Of a stretch of DNA of 64,000 bases, positions 8,427-15,999 are shown piece after piece (positions within the stretch are counted from its first letter, which is position 1; each line of letters opens with the position of its first letter). The stretch covers positions 61,937-125,936 of the forward strand of contig CAZCZL010000011.1 of NCBI GenBank assembly GCA_964503315.1. Direction: 5' to 3'. Source of the stretch: FEB-12 sp964503315. GTDB lineage: Bacteria; Zixibacteria; MSB-5A5; GN15; FEB-12. The notes beneath the pieces are model-generated. The model saw only the letters and a program-made list of their open reading frames with translations. It did no database searches and had not been told where the DNA came from. The translations under genes were made by a program, and so were the position numbers.

Positions 8427-10640
8427 CTATGGGCAAAGCGGCAGCAGTGGACGAGGCACTGTCGTCAGATAGGCGATCAGGAGCGAAAGATCAGACAGGT
8501 CTATAGCGCCTGTTGCGTTGACATTGGCCTCATCATTACAGGGAAGTGGCGGTCGTGGCGTGACCGTCAAATAGCTGATCAGCAGAGAGAGATCCGACAG
8601 GTCCGGAGTCTCCGATAGGCTTTTGTTAACGTTCCCAGTCGAGCCAATGCAACAACCGGGAGGCAGTGATTGTCCTCCTGTGATGACAAACGCCAGGTCC
8701 AGCGACGTAATGAAAGAAGGAGGGGTCCGTATCTCAGTCCAATTGCTACCCGGTGCGTGCCCCTGATACATGCGAATCGTACCAGTTGTCGAACCAGACA
8801 TACCTCCGAGTGGACCACCAGGCGCTCCCACAAAATCTATCCGATAGGTTATGTCGAAAAAACTCTCCACTTGCCAGTCGGTTGAAGGCAATTGCGTTAG
8901 CGTGGTGTGACCGGGACTCGGCAGTCCGAAATTGGTGCCGCCGGTGATGCGCAAAAGGTCAAAATCCGGGTCACCGATGATCTGCCCCTGAAGCTGGAAG
9001 AAATCGGCGGGGATAGACTGCACTGCGGCTCCTCCCCGCGGACCGGTATGCGTCTGGCATTGCAGGGGCATCAGAATATTCCGCGAAAAACCAAACATCG
9101 CTCCTGTACCGGTCATCGGCATTTCGATGAAGACATCGAAAAACTGCATATGCCCACCAAGCGTACCACCGGGTACTTCAAGGGGAGACATCATATTTAT
9201 CATGCGGGCCGGGAAGTCGATGGTCGAACCCGGCGGGAGACCATCGAAAAAGGTCATCAGGTTGCCGTATCCATCGATAGGACACTGAGCCGGTAGTGTG
9301 CCAGTGGATGTGCCATTGTCCGGGGTGTAGCACGGCGTGCCGATGATAGGCTCGCGATAGGCAGCGTCATCATTAAACTGCTGAAGAGAGCTTTTCCATC
9401 CCCAGCGCTTGCCCATCAGCGAATCGATGGGGTCAAGATTCGCTTTCACGACCAACCAATAGATCTCTCCGGCTGTCTGACCGAACCAATCGATGGAATC
9501 GACCAGAATGTCATACTGGTACCACCTCTGGTGGTTCGGATGGGGGAAGTAGTTGTTGGGTGGATCGTACCATCCCTGGATTCTCAAGTCCATCGGTGTT
9601 TTGACGTAGAGACTGAAATCTTTTTCCCACAGTTTGGTGCCGGGATGGCTCCAGGGGAGAGATACTCCAGCAGGAACATCCGACCAAATACTGACAGTGA
9701 ACGACGGGATGTAAGCGGTATCGTCATTCAGCCAGGAACCCCAGAAGTGGATATCCTTGATCGGCCCGGTCTCAGTGCACATAAAATCATCGCCCATCTC
9801 GCGCGAAGAGGTCGCATAGACATCCCAGCCGTTTGAATCGGGTAGCTGAGGATAGTGCATCTTGAACGTATCGCCGGGATTCCAGAACGGTCCGCCTTGC
9901 AGGAGATGGAGAGGAGAATCAGTTGTGGAACCGGACATGCCAGCGAAGGGTCCGGCTGGATTGCCCACGAAATCTAATCGGTAAGTGATGTCGAAGAAGC
10001 TGTTGACTGCCCAGTCACCTGTGGAAAGTCGGCTGAGCGTGGTGCGTCCTGGGCTTGGCAAACCGAAGAAGGTGCCGCCGGTGATTCGCAGGAGATCAAA
10101 GTCGGGATCTCCAACGATCTGGCCCTGTAATTGCGTGAGTTCAGTGAGGAATATCTGCGGCGATGTATCCGGCACTCGCGGCGCAGTATGGTACTGACCG
10201 GCCATCGGGAAGACCATGGTACGGAAATACGTGGGAAAGGCGCCAGTACCGGACATGACAAAATTGGCAGTGGCGGTGAAATCTATCACTTCTCCGCCAA
10301 GCATACCGCCGGGAGAGATACCCACCGTGGTCAGGTTCATGGAGATGATTTCGATCTTGATTTCAGAACCAATCGGCAAGCCGTCCTGAATGTGCGCCGT
10401 ATCCTGATGGGTACGACACGGACAGGGGGCGGGAAGGATTATCGTCCCCGCAGCATCGGGAGCGGTGCAGGTTGCAGGTGTCAGCGCTGGTGCCGCGTAG
10501 TTGTTCGACTCGAATGGGAGAGTCAATCCAGGCTGGTTGGGTTTGGCCTGACTTTCGGTCGCGTAGCTGCTCACAGAAAGGTTGAGGGCGAACAGGAGCG
10601 CAATCGGAAGAGGTCGGACCAATGCAAGTCGATGTCGCAT
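8427..10640 (-). CDS. Secreted protein with duplicated domain and C-terminal dockerin repeats
   Basis: The start is placed at 10640 (GGAGG 4 nt upstream, directly followed by a signal peptide MRHRLALVRPLPIALLFALN), not at the upstream ATG at 10814. The 737-aa protein holds two copies of one domain, recognisable by LQGQ(I)(V/I)GDPDFDLLRITGG and SFFDITYR(L/I)DFVG, near residues 130-250 and 505-630. Between them is a distinct module (residues about 280-440) resembling domains found in planctomycete and Zixibacteria secreted proteins. The C-terminal 80 residues carry two dockerin-like calcium loops ending in DLSDLSLLISYLT and DLSDLSLLIAYLT. Dockerins bind cohesin partners in cellulosomes, but in this group they may act as surface-display or complex-forming tags; no cohesin is visible here. 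The function is otherwise unknown. Confidence 0.82.
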   Translation of the reverse strand: MRHRLALVRPLPIALLFALNLSVSSYATESQAKPNQPGLTLPFESNNYAAPALTPATCTAPDAAGTIILPAPCPCRTHQDTAHIQDGLPIGSEIKIEIISMNLTTVGISPGGMLGGEVIDFTATANFVMSGTGAFPTYFRTMVFPMAGQYHTAPRVPDTSPQIFLTELTQLQGQIVGDPDFDLLRITGGTFFGLPSPGRTTLSRLSTGDWAVNSFFDITYRLDFVGNPAGPFAGMSGSTTDSPLHLLQGGPFWNPGDTFKMHYPQLPDSNGWDVYATSSREMGDDFMCTETGPIKDIHFWGSWLNDDTAYIPSFTVSIWSDVPAGVSLPWSHPGTKLWEKDFSLYVKTPMDLRIQGWYDPPNNYFPHPNHQRWYQYDILVDSIDWFGQTAGEIYWLVVKANLDPIDSLMGKRWGWKSSLQQFNDDAAYREPIIGTPCYTPDNGTSTGTLPAQCPIDGYGNLMTFFDGLPPGSTIDFPARMINMMSPLEVPGGTLGGHMQFFDVFIEMPMTGTGAMFGFSRNILMPLQCQTHTGPRGGAAVQSIPADFFQLQGQIIGDPDFDLLRITGGTNFGLPSPGHTTLTQLPSTDWQVESFFDITYRIDFVGAPGGPLGGMSGSTTGTIRMYQGHAPGSNWTEIRTPPSFITSLDLAFVITGGQSLPPGCCIGSTGNVNKSLSETPDLSDLSLLISYLTVTPRPPLPCNDEANVNATGAIDLSDLSLLIAYLTTVPRPLLPLCP

Positions 10641-10844
10641 AGGACCTCCGTGTGTTGTTGAACAGCCCGGACTACCTTCGAAATACTGACAAACTCGTCT
10701 GCGTCGCGCTTGAAGCGTTCGGCGACATGATGTGACTGAGAAATGACGATACTGTGAAATCAGGGGAGTCGATGACTCCACCGGTATAGTATGGGGTGCT
10801 CCGGCGGGTGTCAAGCGAAAAAAAGGTTAAATTAGTCTACGACT

Positions 10845-11091
10845 CTAATAAAGACGGTTAGCGCCAAGAGTTGCGCTCTGCACTCCCAGGACATTCTGGT
10901 TTGGCCTCGTCAGATCGAGATATGACTCGTGCACCAATGCGATCGCGTTGAGCGTATGTCCGGTACGCGCGGAGGTCAATTGCGCGCGGGCCAAAAACCG
11001 AAATCGTTCATAGACTATGGGAAAGAGTGAGTCGATCCCCCCAGGGGCAGCCACGTCCGACAGACACGAGTAGCTGGGTGATGTGGGCTAA
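10845..11091 (-). pseudogene. Remnant of an ECF (SigX6-like) RNA polymerase sigma factor
   Basis: Two frames together give the typical opening of this sigma family: HITQLLVSVGRG in one frame, then GGIDSLFPIVYERFRFLARA and HTLNAIALVHESYLDL in the next. The join falls in a C4-T-G6 run near 11035-11045, a one-base frameshift that could be real or a sequencing error. The fragment ends after the sigma region 2 start (DLTRPNQ), so regions 2.4 and 4 are missing. Truncation as well as frameshift argues for a dead gene. Confidence 0.65.
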
Positions 11092-11526
11092 TGGAGGGAT
11101 TCGTCCAGTTCCCGATTCTCCGTTTAGCGTTGCGCCACAATACTCAAAAAGCATCTCTCGAGTCCATTGATCACAACCAGGAGGTCTGCGTCCTGATTCG
11201 AGGGAAGTAAATGATTCTGCGGACTGACCGTAGCCAAAATATGAATCAGTTTCGGTAAGTAGCCGGCGACCCCCAAGTTGACCCCTGCTCATTGTCGGAT
11301 TGGCACTCAATTACCGCAAACAAAGAAATTGATTTTCGCGAACAGAACAGACTTCACCAAAAAGGTGCTGCCAGAACCAATCATCCCGCGATTGACCGGT
11401 CATCTTAAAAGGTCACTTGTGGCCGGAACGACTAGTCAGGTGCTACACCCCGGGTAGAGTGGGATAACCTGATTACCGACACATGAAATACGTGCAGCAA
11501 ACCATGTAATACTATTCAGCTTCGCT
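11092..11526. other. Non-coding stretch upstream of the sigma remnant
   Basis: A 100-codon minus frame ending at 11008 runs into the sigma remnant but its upstream part has no recognisable motif. I see no other gene, RNA or repeat here. Confidence 0.4.
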
Positions 11527-12057
11527 TTATGGATGCTGAAAGTAGGTACACACGATCTCCGGTGATCTAGTTGTTACCCAAGTACGAAAACCGCGCTCCA
11601 GAGCCTTATCGATAAGTGGCGCGGGTTCGAACGGTGTGACTAGCTCCATTATGCTGCCCTTGGGTAATGTGCTTAACTCCTGAAGAACAACTCCCATCGG
11701 CTGTTCGCCGGCCTCGATCATCGGGCGCACGTCCAGTGATCGGGTAATCCGTTCTTTCTGGTACCACTCGGGTGGTTCAACTTGTCGAATGACCTGGGCT
11801 TCATCATTATCGTGGTAGTCGGGTTGCCCGACCGTCTGCCGAAGTGTTCTGATCAACTCCACTACGGAGACACCACCGACTCGCGCGGCTTGACTTAAGT
11901 TGGTCACCCTTGCTACCGTGCGCCGAAGAATCGGATTGCGCAACTTCTTGAACGGAGGGGCTATCTTGACAAGAACGCTTTCCAATTCAGGATACGCGTC
12001 AAGCAATTCACCGACTTTGGTCTGTGGGGTTATCAGCATCCTGGATTTTTCGGTCAT
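11527..12057 (-). CDS. DUF1858 + DUF2249 domain protein
   Basis: This 176-aa protein has a DUF1858 domain (residues about 8-65, TKVGELLDAYPELESVLVKI), a helical fold that in other proteins accompanies Ric and hemerythrin partners. After it comes a TusA-like DUF2249 domain (about 105-172, LDVRPMIEAGEQPMGVVLQE) whose members sit in electron-transfer and nitric-oxide-linked loci. Its ATG overlaps the stop of the upstream DUF438 gene (ATGA at 12054-12057), so the two are translationally coupled. A cytoplasmic role in redox or nitrosative-stress handling is likely, by context; no catalytic activity can be assigned. Confidence 0.8.
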   Translation of the reverse strand: MTEKSRMLITPQTKVGELLDAYPELESVLVKIAPPFKKLRNPILRRTVARVTNLSQAARVGGVSVVELIRTLRQTVGQPDYHDNDEAQVIRQVEPPEWYQKERITRSLDVRPMIEAGEQPMGVVLQELSTLPKGSIMELVTPFEPAPLIDKALERGFRTWVTTRSPEIVCTYFQHP

Positions 12058-13295
12058 GTACGCTCCTGTATATAAGCCAACAGTCGTTGCTCGCCCGATA
12101 ACGATCGTTTGGTGGTCAGATCCTGACTTACCTCCAGTGTGCCGAAATACTCACCATTCTCTCCCCGAATGGCGAAGTACTCGATATGAATGAATTTGCC
12201 ATGCATTTGTATCCAGAAAGGCGCACGATCTGCTTTGCCGGAGCGGAAGTCATCGATGATCCGTTGAACGATATGCACGCTTGCCGGAGGATGGCACATC
12301 TGGACCTTGCGCCCAATGATAGCCCTGTTTCTCTCAAAGATCCGCTCGCTTCCCTGAGTGAAGTACTTGACTGTATCATCCGAGCCAACGAACGTTAGAT
12401 CGAACGGGATCGTGTTCAGAATCTGCTGGATCTCCAGCGGACTCAGGCTGCCACTAGGGAAATGCACTCTGTCTGATGTTGATACGGCGGTTTCAGCTTT
12501 CGGCAAACCCACCGGCCGCCATGTGGCAGTCGGATCATAGATGCAAAAGCCGATCTGTGGGCTTTGTTGGTAAACGGAATACCATTCGGTCTCATCCAGC
12601 TTATCGAGACACATCGGAAGGAATATTTCCTCTTCCTTGAAGATCATTTCCTTGATTGCGTCGATAGCCGGACGCAGTAATAAGTCTATTATCCCCTTCG
12701 CGTCGCTGGCCGACACTTGACCTTGGTAGTTCAGTCCTTCGAGCGCAGCCTTGATCGCAGACCGGACCTCATCATCTTTTCCCCACATCACCTTCGGCGG
12801 ACCGGTTATTCCTTTCCGTTCCAGATAGGGGAATATCAGATTCTCTTTGCGGCTGTAATGCTTGCTCACATCAGTCAGTCGGCTGAAACGAAGACGCAAT
12901 TGTCCGAAGGCCTCGGTTGCATTGCTGTCATCGGTCATGGCCCCGATTTCGGCAAGGAGCTTATCAGTCAACTGGAGTTCGCCGGCCAGCGCTTCATTCT
13001 CTTTCTTGAACGTATGAACAGGATGACCAGCCGGCACGCTCTGTATATCAACGCCTTCAACCGCACCTCGCATGGCAGCCGAATGCAGGTCACACATCTT
13101 GAGTATTTCCTCAGTCGGGATCCCGTCGGCGATCAGTTCCTGCTCAACTTCAACCACTTCGTGATAGGGTACTCGCCCCAGTAATCTCAACAACTGAGGT
13201 TTTACGTGTTCGGGTGCGGTGCCGTCGTGAAGTTGCAGGATCAGGTGTTTTAAAACGGCTCTCCGGGCTTTGGCATTGTCTATGAGTTCGCTCAT
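12054..13295 (-). CDS. DUF438 - hemerythrin - PAS sensor protein
   Basis: The 413-aa protein follows the standard DUF438 family architecture. Residues 5-75 are the DUF438 helical domain (RRAVLKHLILQLHDGTAPEHV). Residues about 90-235 are a hemerythrin domain with ligand-type motifs (HPVHTFKKENEAL, HYSRKENLIFPYLE, FKEEEIFLPM). Residues about 285-400 form a PAS domain (FVGSDDTVKYFTQGSERIFERN...GRKVQMCHPPAS...). Hemerythrin domains bind O2 or NO at a di-iron site. AAGGAG lies 9 nt upstream of the ATG, and an FNR-like box lies about 100 nt upstream. It is co-transcribed with the DUF1858/DUF2249 gene. No output domain is present, so signalling must use a partner, possibly the kinase at 13983. Confidence 0.87.
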   Translation of the reverse strand: MSELIDNAKARRAVLKHLILQLHDGTAPEHVKPQLLRLLGRVPYHEVVEVEQELIADGIPTEEILKMCDLHSAAMRGAVEGVDIQSVPAGHPVHTFKKENEALAGELQLTDKLLAEIGAMTDDSNATEAFGQLRLRFSRLTDVSKHYSRKENLIFPYLERKGITGPPKVMWGKDDEVRSAIKAALEGLNYQGQVSASDAKGIIDLLLRPAIDAIKEMIFKEEEIFLPMCLDKLDETEWYSVYQQSPQIGFCIYDPTATWRPVGLPKAETAVSTSDRVHFPSGSLSPLEIQQILNTIPFDLTFVGSDDTVKYFTQGSERIFERNRAIIGRKVQMCHPPASVHIVQRIIDDFRSGKADRAPFWIQMHGKFIHIEYFAIRGENGEYFGTLEVSQDLTTKRSLSGEQRLLAYIQERT

Positions 13296-13395
13296 GTAAT
13301 ATCTCTCCTTCAGTTCAAGGTCAGCCCCTGTACAAATTACTCCCCTGTCACACTTTCCTCAAAGGGGAATTTCGGAATCGCAACTGGACAGCGCC

Positions 13396-13409
13396 TTGAC
13401 ACAAATCAA
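13396..13409. promoter_or_regulatory. FNR/Dnr-type box upstream of the DUF438 operon
   Basis: The sequence TTGAC-ACAA-ATCAA differs at one position from the CRP/FNR-family consensus TTGAT-N4-ATCAA. It lies 101-114 nt upstream of the DUF438 start codon, a plausible activator distance. Regulation by an anaerobic or NO-responsive CRP-family protein fits the hemerythrin genes. No such regulator is encoded in the window. Confidence 0.5.
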
Positions 13410-13759
13410 GAGTGACAGGAGTACCGCACAAGGAGCTGCAACGCCTCTCTCTAACTTCCCCGATGACATGAACTTGGGCACCCAGGAAGGATAGAGGATT
13501 GTTTGGATATTGTCAGAAAGGAATATCGACTTTAAGAGTCCAATGTTTGGAAGGTGGACGGGGGGAGATCGGCTGAATCAAAGCGGGGTTGACAAGACTC
13601 GAGCTCGATCAATTCGGCATGCAGAATTCTATTTCACTGTTACACTGACCGATCGCGCTTAACGTGTCCTCACGAAGCCACCGTCGCGAATCCAGCGTGA
13701 CGAAATCGTGACGTTTCCCGTATCAAGATATTCTATCTTATTACAGGATTTAGGGGGGT

Positions 13760-13788
13760 GGACGGGGGTTCGGGGAATTCGTCCGGCC
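13760..13788. repeat. 29-bp repeat, copy near attachment repeat A
   Basis: This segment starts GGACGGGGGTTCGGGG and ends in CGTCCGGCC. It is identical over 29 bases to 62652-62680. Both copies lie about 45 nt from an attachment-like repeat (A and D) in the same relative position. The ends GGACG/CGTCC are inverted. Confidence 0.85.
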
Positions 13789-13832
13789 CTGTCGTCTTTG
13801 TACTTGATTGTATGATATTGAATTACAACAAG

Positions 13833-13908
13833 TGGAGGTGGGGGGAATCGAACCCCCGACTCGCTATGTGACACAAGGACTTACGGGTCATTGTGACCAA
13901 ATTGTGAC
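13833..13908 (-). repeat. tmRNA/tRNA 3'-end-like attachment repeat A
   Basis: On the minus strand the copy reads as a T-arm (GGGGG-TTCGATT-CCCCC) followed by CACCTCCA, the 3' end of a tmRNA or tRNA. Upstream of the T-arm lies a conserved arm of about 45 nt with two direct GTCACAAT repeats 11 nt apart. Copies B, C and D share this arm on the same strand. No 5' half of a tRNA is present, so this is not a functional RNA gene. Confidence 0.75.
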
Positions 13909-13982
13909 TCTTTTTTGCGGATGAACGTCCAGTCGACCAGCGAGTGGACCTGATGTTTCATTCCGAGAAATTGCCGCTGTAA

Positions 13983-15260
13983 ATGCGACAGACTACTTCG
14001 TTCGCCCGACCCACTCACTCTTTTAAGGAAATGCATTTGACAGCATTCGAGCTTAGTACTGTATTAGTAAGTATGCCGAAGAAGAACTCGACAGTACCAT
14101 CGGCTCACGTGAGGAAAGCCGTGCCGGCCAAAGAAATGCGTCGGAGTCTTTCGCGCAGCCACAAAGCACTGGAAAAGGACCTGCAGCTTCGTTCCCACGA
14201 GCTCGCTGAGCGAATGAAGGAGTTGGGAGTCATTCATTCAGTCTCAGATCTCTTTGCAACAAAGAGTGTTGAATTGGGCGAGATTTTCCAGCGAGTAGTG
14301 GATCTTTTACCATCGGCGTGGCAATATCCTGAATTTGCCTGCGCTCGAATAGCTCTCGGGAATCGTATCTTCCAAAACGCCAGTTTCCGGGAACCGCAAT
14401 GGCGAATCCAGGAGCCCATCCTTGTCGACTGTGACAAAGTTGGCACCCTGGAAGTGGGATACTGCGAGTCTCTGCCTGACGGCACCCCGCCCGCGTTCCT
14501 TGTCGAGGAAAGGGATCTCCTGGTCACCCTGGCACGGCGGTTGGCTGAGGCGTATTCACTCAAGGAATCGCAGCTTCGGCTGTCGACGTATCAGGAACAC
14601 CTTCGCTCGCTGGCATCCGAGTTGACCCTGGCCGAAGAGCGTGAACGTCGTCAACTGGCCCTGCACCTTCATGACAGTATCGGCCAGGGGCTGGCAGTTG
14701 CCAAATTGAAGTTGGAGACGTTACGAAGCCTGTTGGCGGAGGAACATAAGGAACGGGTGGAGAATATCATCGAGCTCCTCCAGCAGATCATCGGCGAGAC
14801 CCGTTCGATCACGGCCGAGATCAGTCCGCCGATCCTTTATGAACTGAGCTTTCATGAGGCGCTGATATGGCTTGCTGACCATTTCCAGAAGCAGTTCGGG
14901 ATCACTATAGAGGTCAAAGACGTCAAGCAGGAGCTTCTTCTTGGTGAGGGTGTGCGGGTCATGCTGTTCCGCTCAATTCAAGAGTTGTTGACGAATGTGG
15001 TCAAGCACGCTCAAGCGACGCGAGTAGAAATACGGGTTGATCGCGAAGACAACGCCATTCACGCCTGCGTGGCGGACAACGGTGTCGGCTTCAGTTCCGA
15101 TCGTCAAAGCAAGTTTCCCTCAGCGAGTGGCGGATTTGGCATTTTCAGTATCCGCGAACGGTTTGCCCATTTGGGCGGACGAATGACAGTCGAGTCTGCT
15201 CCAGGCAAAGGGGCGAAGGTACACCTATGGGTCCCGGCAGTGGACCGGGTCAATGCATGA
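13983..15260 (+). CDS. Sensor histidine kinase (HisKA_3, NarX/LiaS type) with GAF-like domain
   Basis: The frame is open from 13983, but the best start is uncertain: ATGs at 14031 and 14073 are equally plausible and none has a clean ribosome site. Residues about 45-80 are a coiled coil (SLSRSHKALEKDLQLRSHEL). Residues 85-195 look like a GAF-type input domain. The dimerisation/phosphoacceptor motif is ERERRQLALHLHDSIGQGLA with His230 as the likely phosphorylated residue. The ATPase domain shows the N-box (QELLTNVVKHAQA), VADNGVGF and GGFGIFSIRERF. There is no transmembrane segment, so it senses a cytoplasmic signal. It is 18 nt from its response regulator. Cognate pairing is inferred from this adjacency. 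Confidence 0.92.
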   Translation: MRQTTSFARPTHSFKEMHLTAFELSTVLVSMPKKNSTVPSAHVRKAVPAKEMRRSLSRSHKALEKDLQLRSHELAERMKELGVIHSVSDLFATKSVELGEIFQRVVDLLPSAWQYPEFACARIALGNRIFQNASFREPQWRIQEPILVDCDKVGTLEVGYCESLPDGTPPAFLVEERDLLVTLARRLAEAYSLKESQLRLSTYQEHLRSLASELTLAEERERRQLALHLHDSIGQGLAVAKLKLETLRSLLAEEHKERVENIIELLQQIIGETRSITAEISPPILYELSFHEALIWLADHFQKQFGITIEVKDVKQELLLGEGVRVMLFRSIQELLTNVVKHAQATRVEIRVDREDNAIHACVADNGVGFSSDRQSKFPSASGGFGIFSIRERFAHLGGRMTVESAPGKGAKVHLWVPAVDRVNA

Positions 15261-15278
15261 GAGGTGGAGCACAGGTAG

Positions 15279-15944
15279 ATGAAGATCCTTCTGGCTGATA
15301 ATCACCGGCTTTTTTGCGAAGGCCTGCGCGTGTTACTGGAAAAGCAACCACATATGGAGATTGTCGGCGAAGCCAACAATGGTCGTATGGCGGTGCGGTT
15401 GTGTCGGGAATTGTCACCCGACCTGGTAGTAATGGATGTTGGCATGCCCGAACTGAACGGCATCGACGCCACCCGACAGATAAAAACAGAAATGCCCCAT
15501 ATCAAAGTCCTGGCGGTCTCCATGCACGCGGATCGCCAGTATGTGGGAGGTATGTTATCAGCCGGAGCATCCGGCTATGTTCTGAAAGACAGCGCGTTCA
15601 CCGAACTCAACGAAGCCATTCGCATTGTGACGAGAGGTGGACGCTACTTGAGCCCAAGTATCGTCGATATCGTAGTTGAGGATTATGCTCAGCGCTTATC
15701 ACCGGCGCTGAGTTCGGCCCTTCAGAAATTGTCGGTGCGTGAACGTGAAGTGCTTCAGATGATCGCGGAGGGGAACACGACCGTGGATATTGCAGCCAAA
15801 CTTAATGTCAGCCGAAAGACCATCGAGACCCACCGCAAGAACCTGATGCTGAAATTGGAGATCAGGAATGTAGCGGAATTGACAAAGCTGGCGATTCGAG
15901 AAGGCCTGACCTCACTCGATACATCCGACGATTCGACCGCCTGA
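15279..15944 (+). CDS. NarL/FixJ-family response regulator
   Basis: The 221-aa protein has a receiver domain with acidic pocket and phosphoacceptor Asp53 (VVMDVGMPELNG), conserved Ser/Thr (LAVSMH) and Lys (YVLKDSA). Its C-terminal LuxR-type helix-turn-helix is LSVREREVLQMIAEGNTTVDIA with KTIETHRKNLM as recognition segment. It is the partner of the upstream kinase and is expected to act as a transcription factor. Target genes are not evident; nearby hemerythrin and transhydrogenase genes are candidates only by position. Confidence 0.94.
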   Translation: MKILLADNHRLFCEGLRVLLEKQPHMEIVGEANNGRMAVRLCRELSPDLVVMDVGMPELNGIDATRQIKTEMPHIKVLAVSMHADRQYVGGMLSAGASGYVLKDSAFTELNEAIRIVTRGGRYLSPSIVDIVVEDYAQRLSPALSSALQKLSVREREVLQMIAEGNTTVDIAAKLNVSRKTIETHRKNLMLKLEIRNVAELTKLAIREGLTSLDTSDDSTA

Positions 15945-15961
15945 CACGACTGTGACCGCCA

Positions 15962-15995
15962 GGATCCACGGCAGTCCCGAGACTGCCGTGGATCC
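15962..15995. terminator. Bidirectional terminator between convergent genes
   Basis: A perfect 15-bp inverted repeat (GGATCCACGGCAGTC and its complement) with a CCGA loop sits in the 55 nt between the response regulator and the convergent aminotransferase gene. There is no T-tract on either side, so it may act as a strong hairpin or need a cofactor. Confidence 0.75.
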
Positions 15996-15999
15996 TCCA

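Larger units (their letters stand above)
13296..13982. other. Intergenic region with attachment-like repeats
   Basis: This 687-nt stretch between divergent genes contains the FNR-like box, a 29-bp repeat shared with 62652 (at 13760-13788) and the tmRNA/tRNA 3'-end-like repeat A (13833-13908). A partial second copy of the 29-bp repeat start (GGTGGACGGGGG) lies near 13553. No convincing gene is present. Confidence 0.55.

Noticed and set aside
8306..8506. Plus-strand 66-codon frame overlapping the end of the dockerin gene
   Set aside because: It covers the terminator hairpin, is rich in Arg/Lys as shadow frames are, and has no plausible start signal.
13528..13540. GACT-TTAAG-AGTC palindrome resembling an IscR type 1 site
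   Set aside because: Only eight fixed bases match, which is expected about once by chance in 64 kb, and it is over 230 nt from the nearest start codon.
13833..13908. A complete tRNA or tmRNA gene at the repeat copies
   Set aside because: Only the T-arm and 3' acceptor are present; no D-arm, 5' acceptor (GGAGGTG or GGGGGTG) or tag-peptide region was found nearby on the minus strand.
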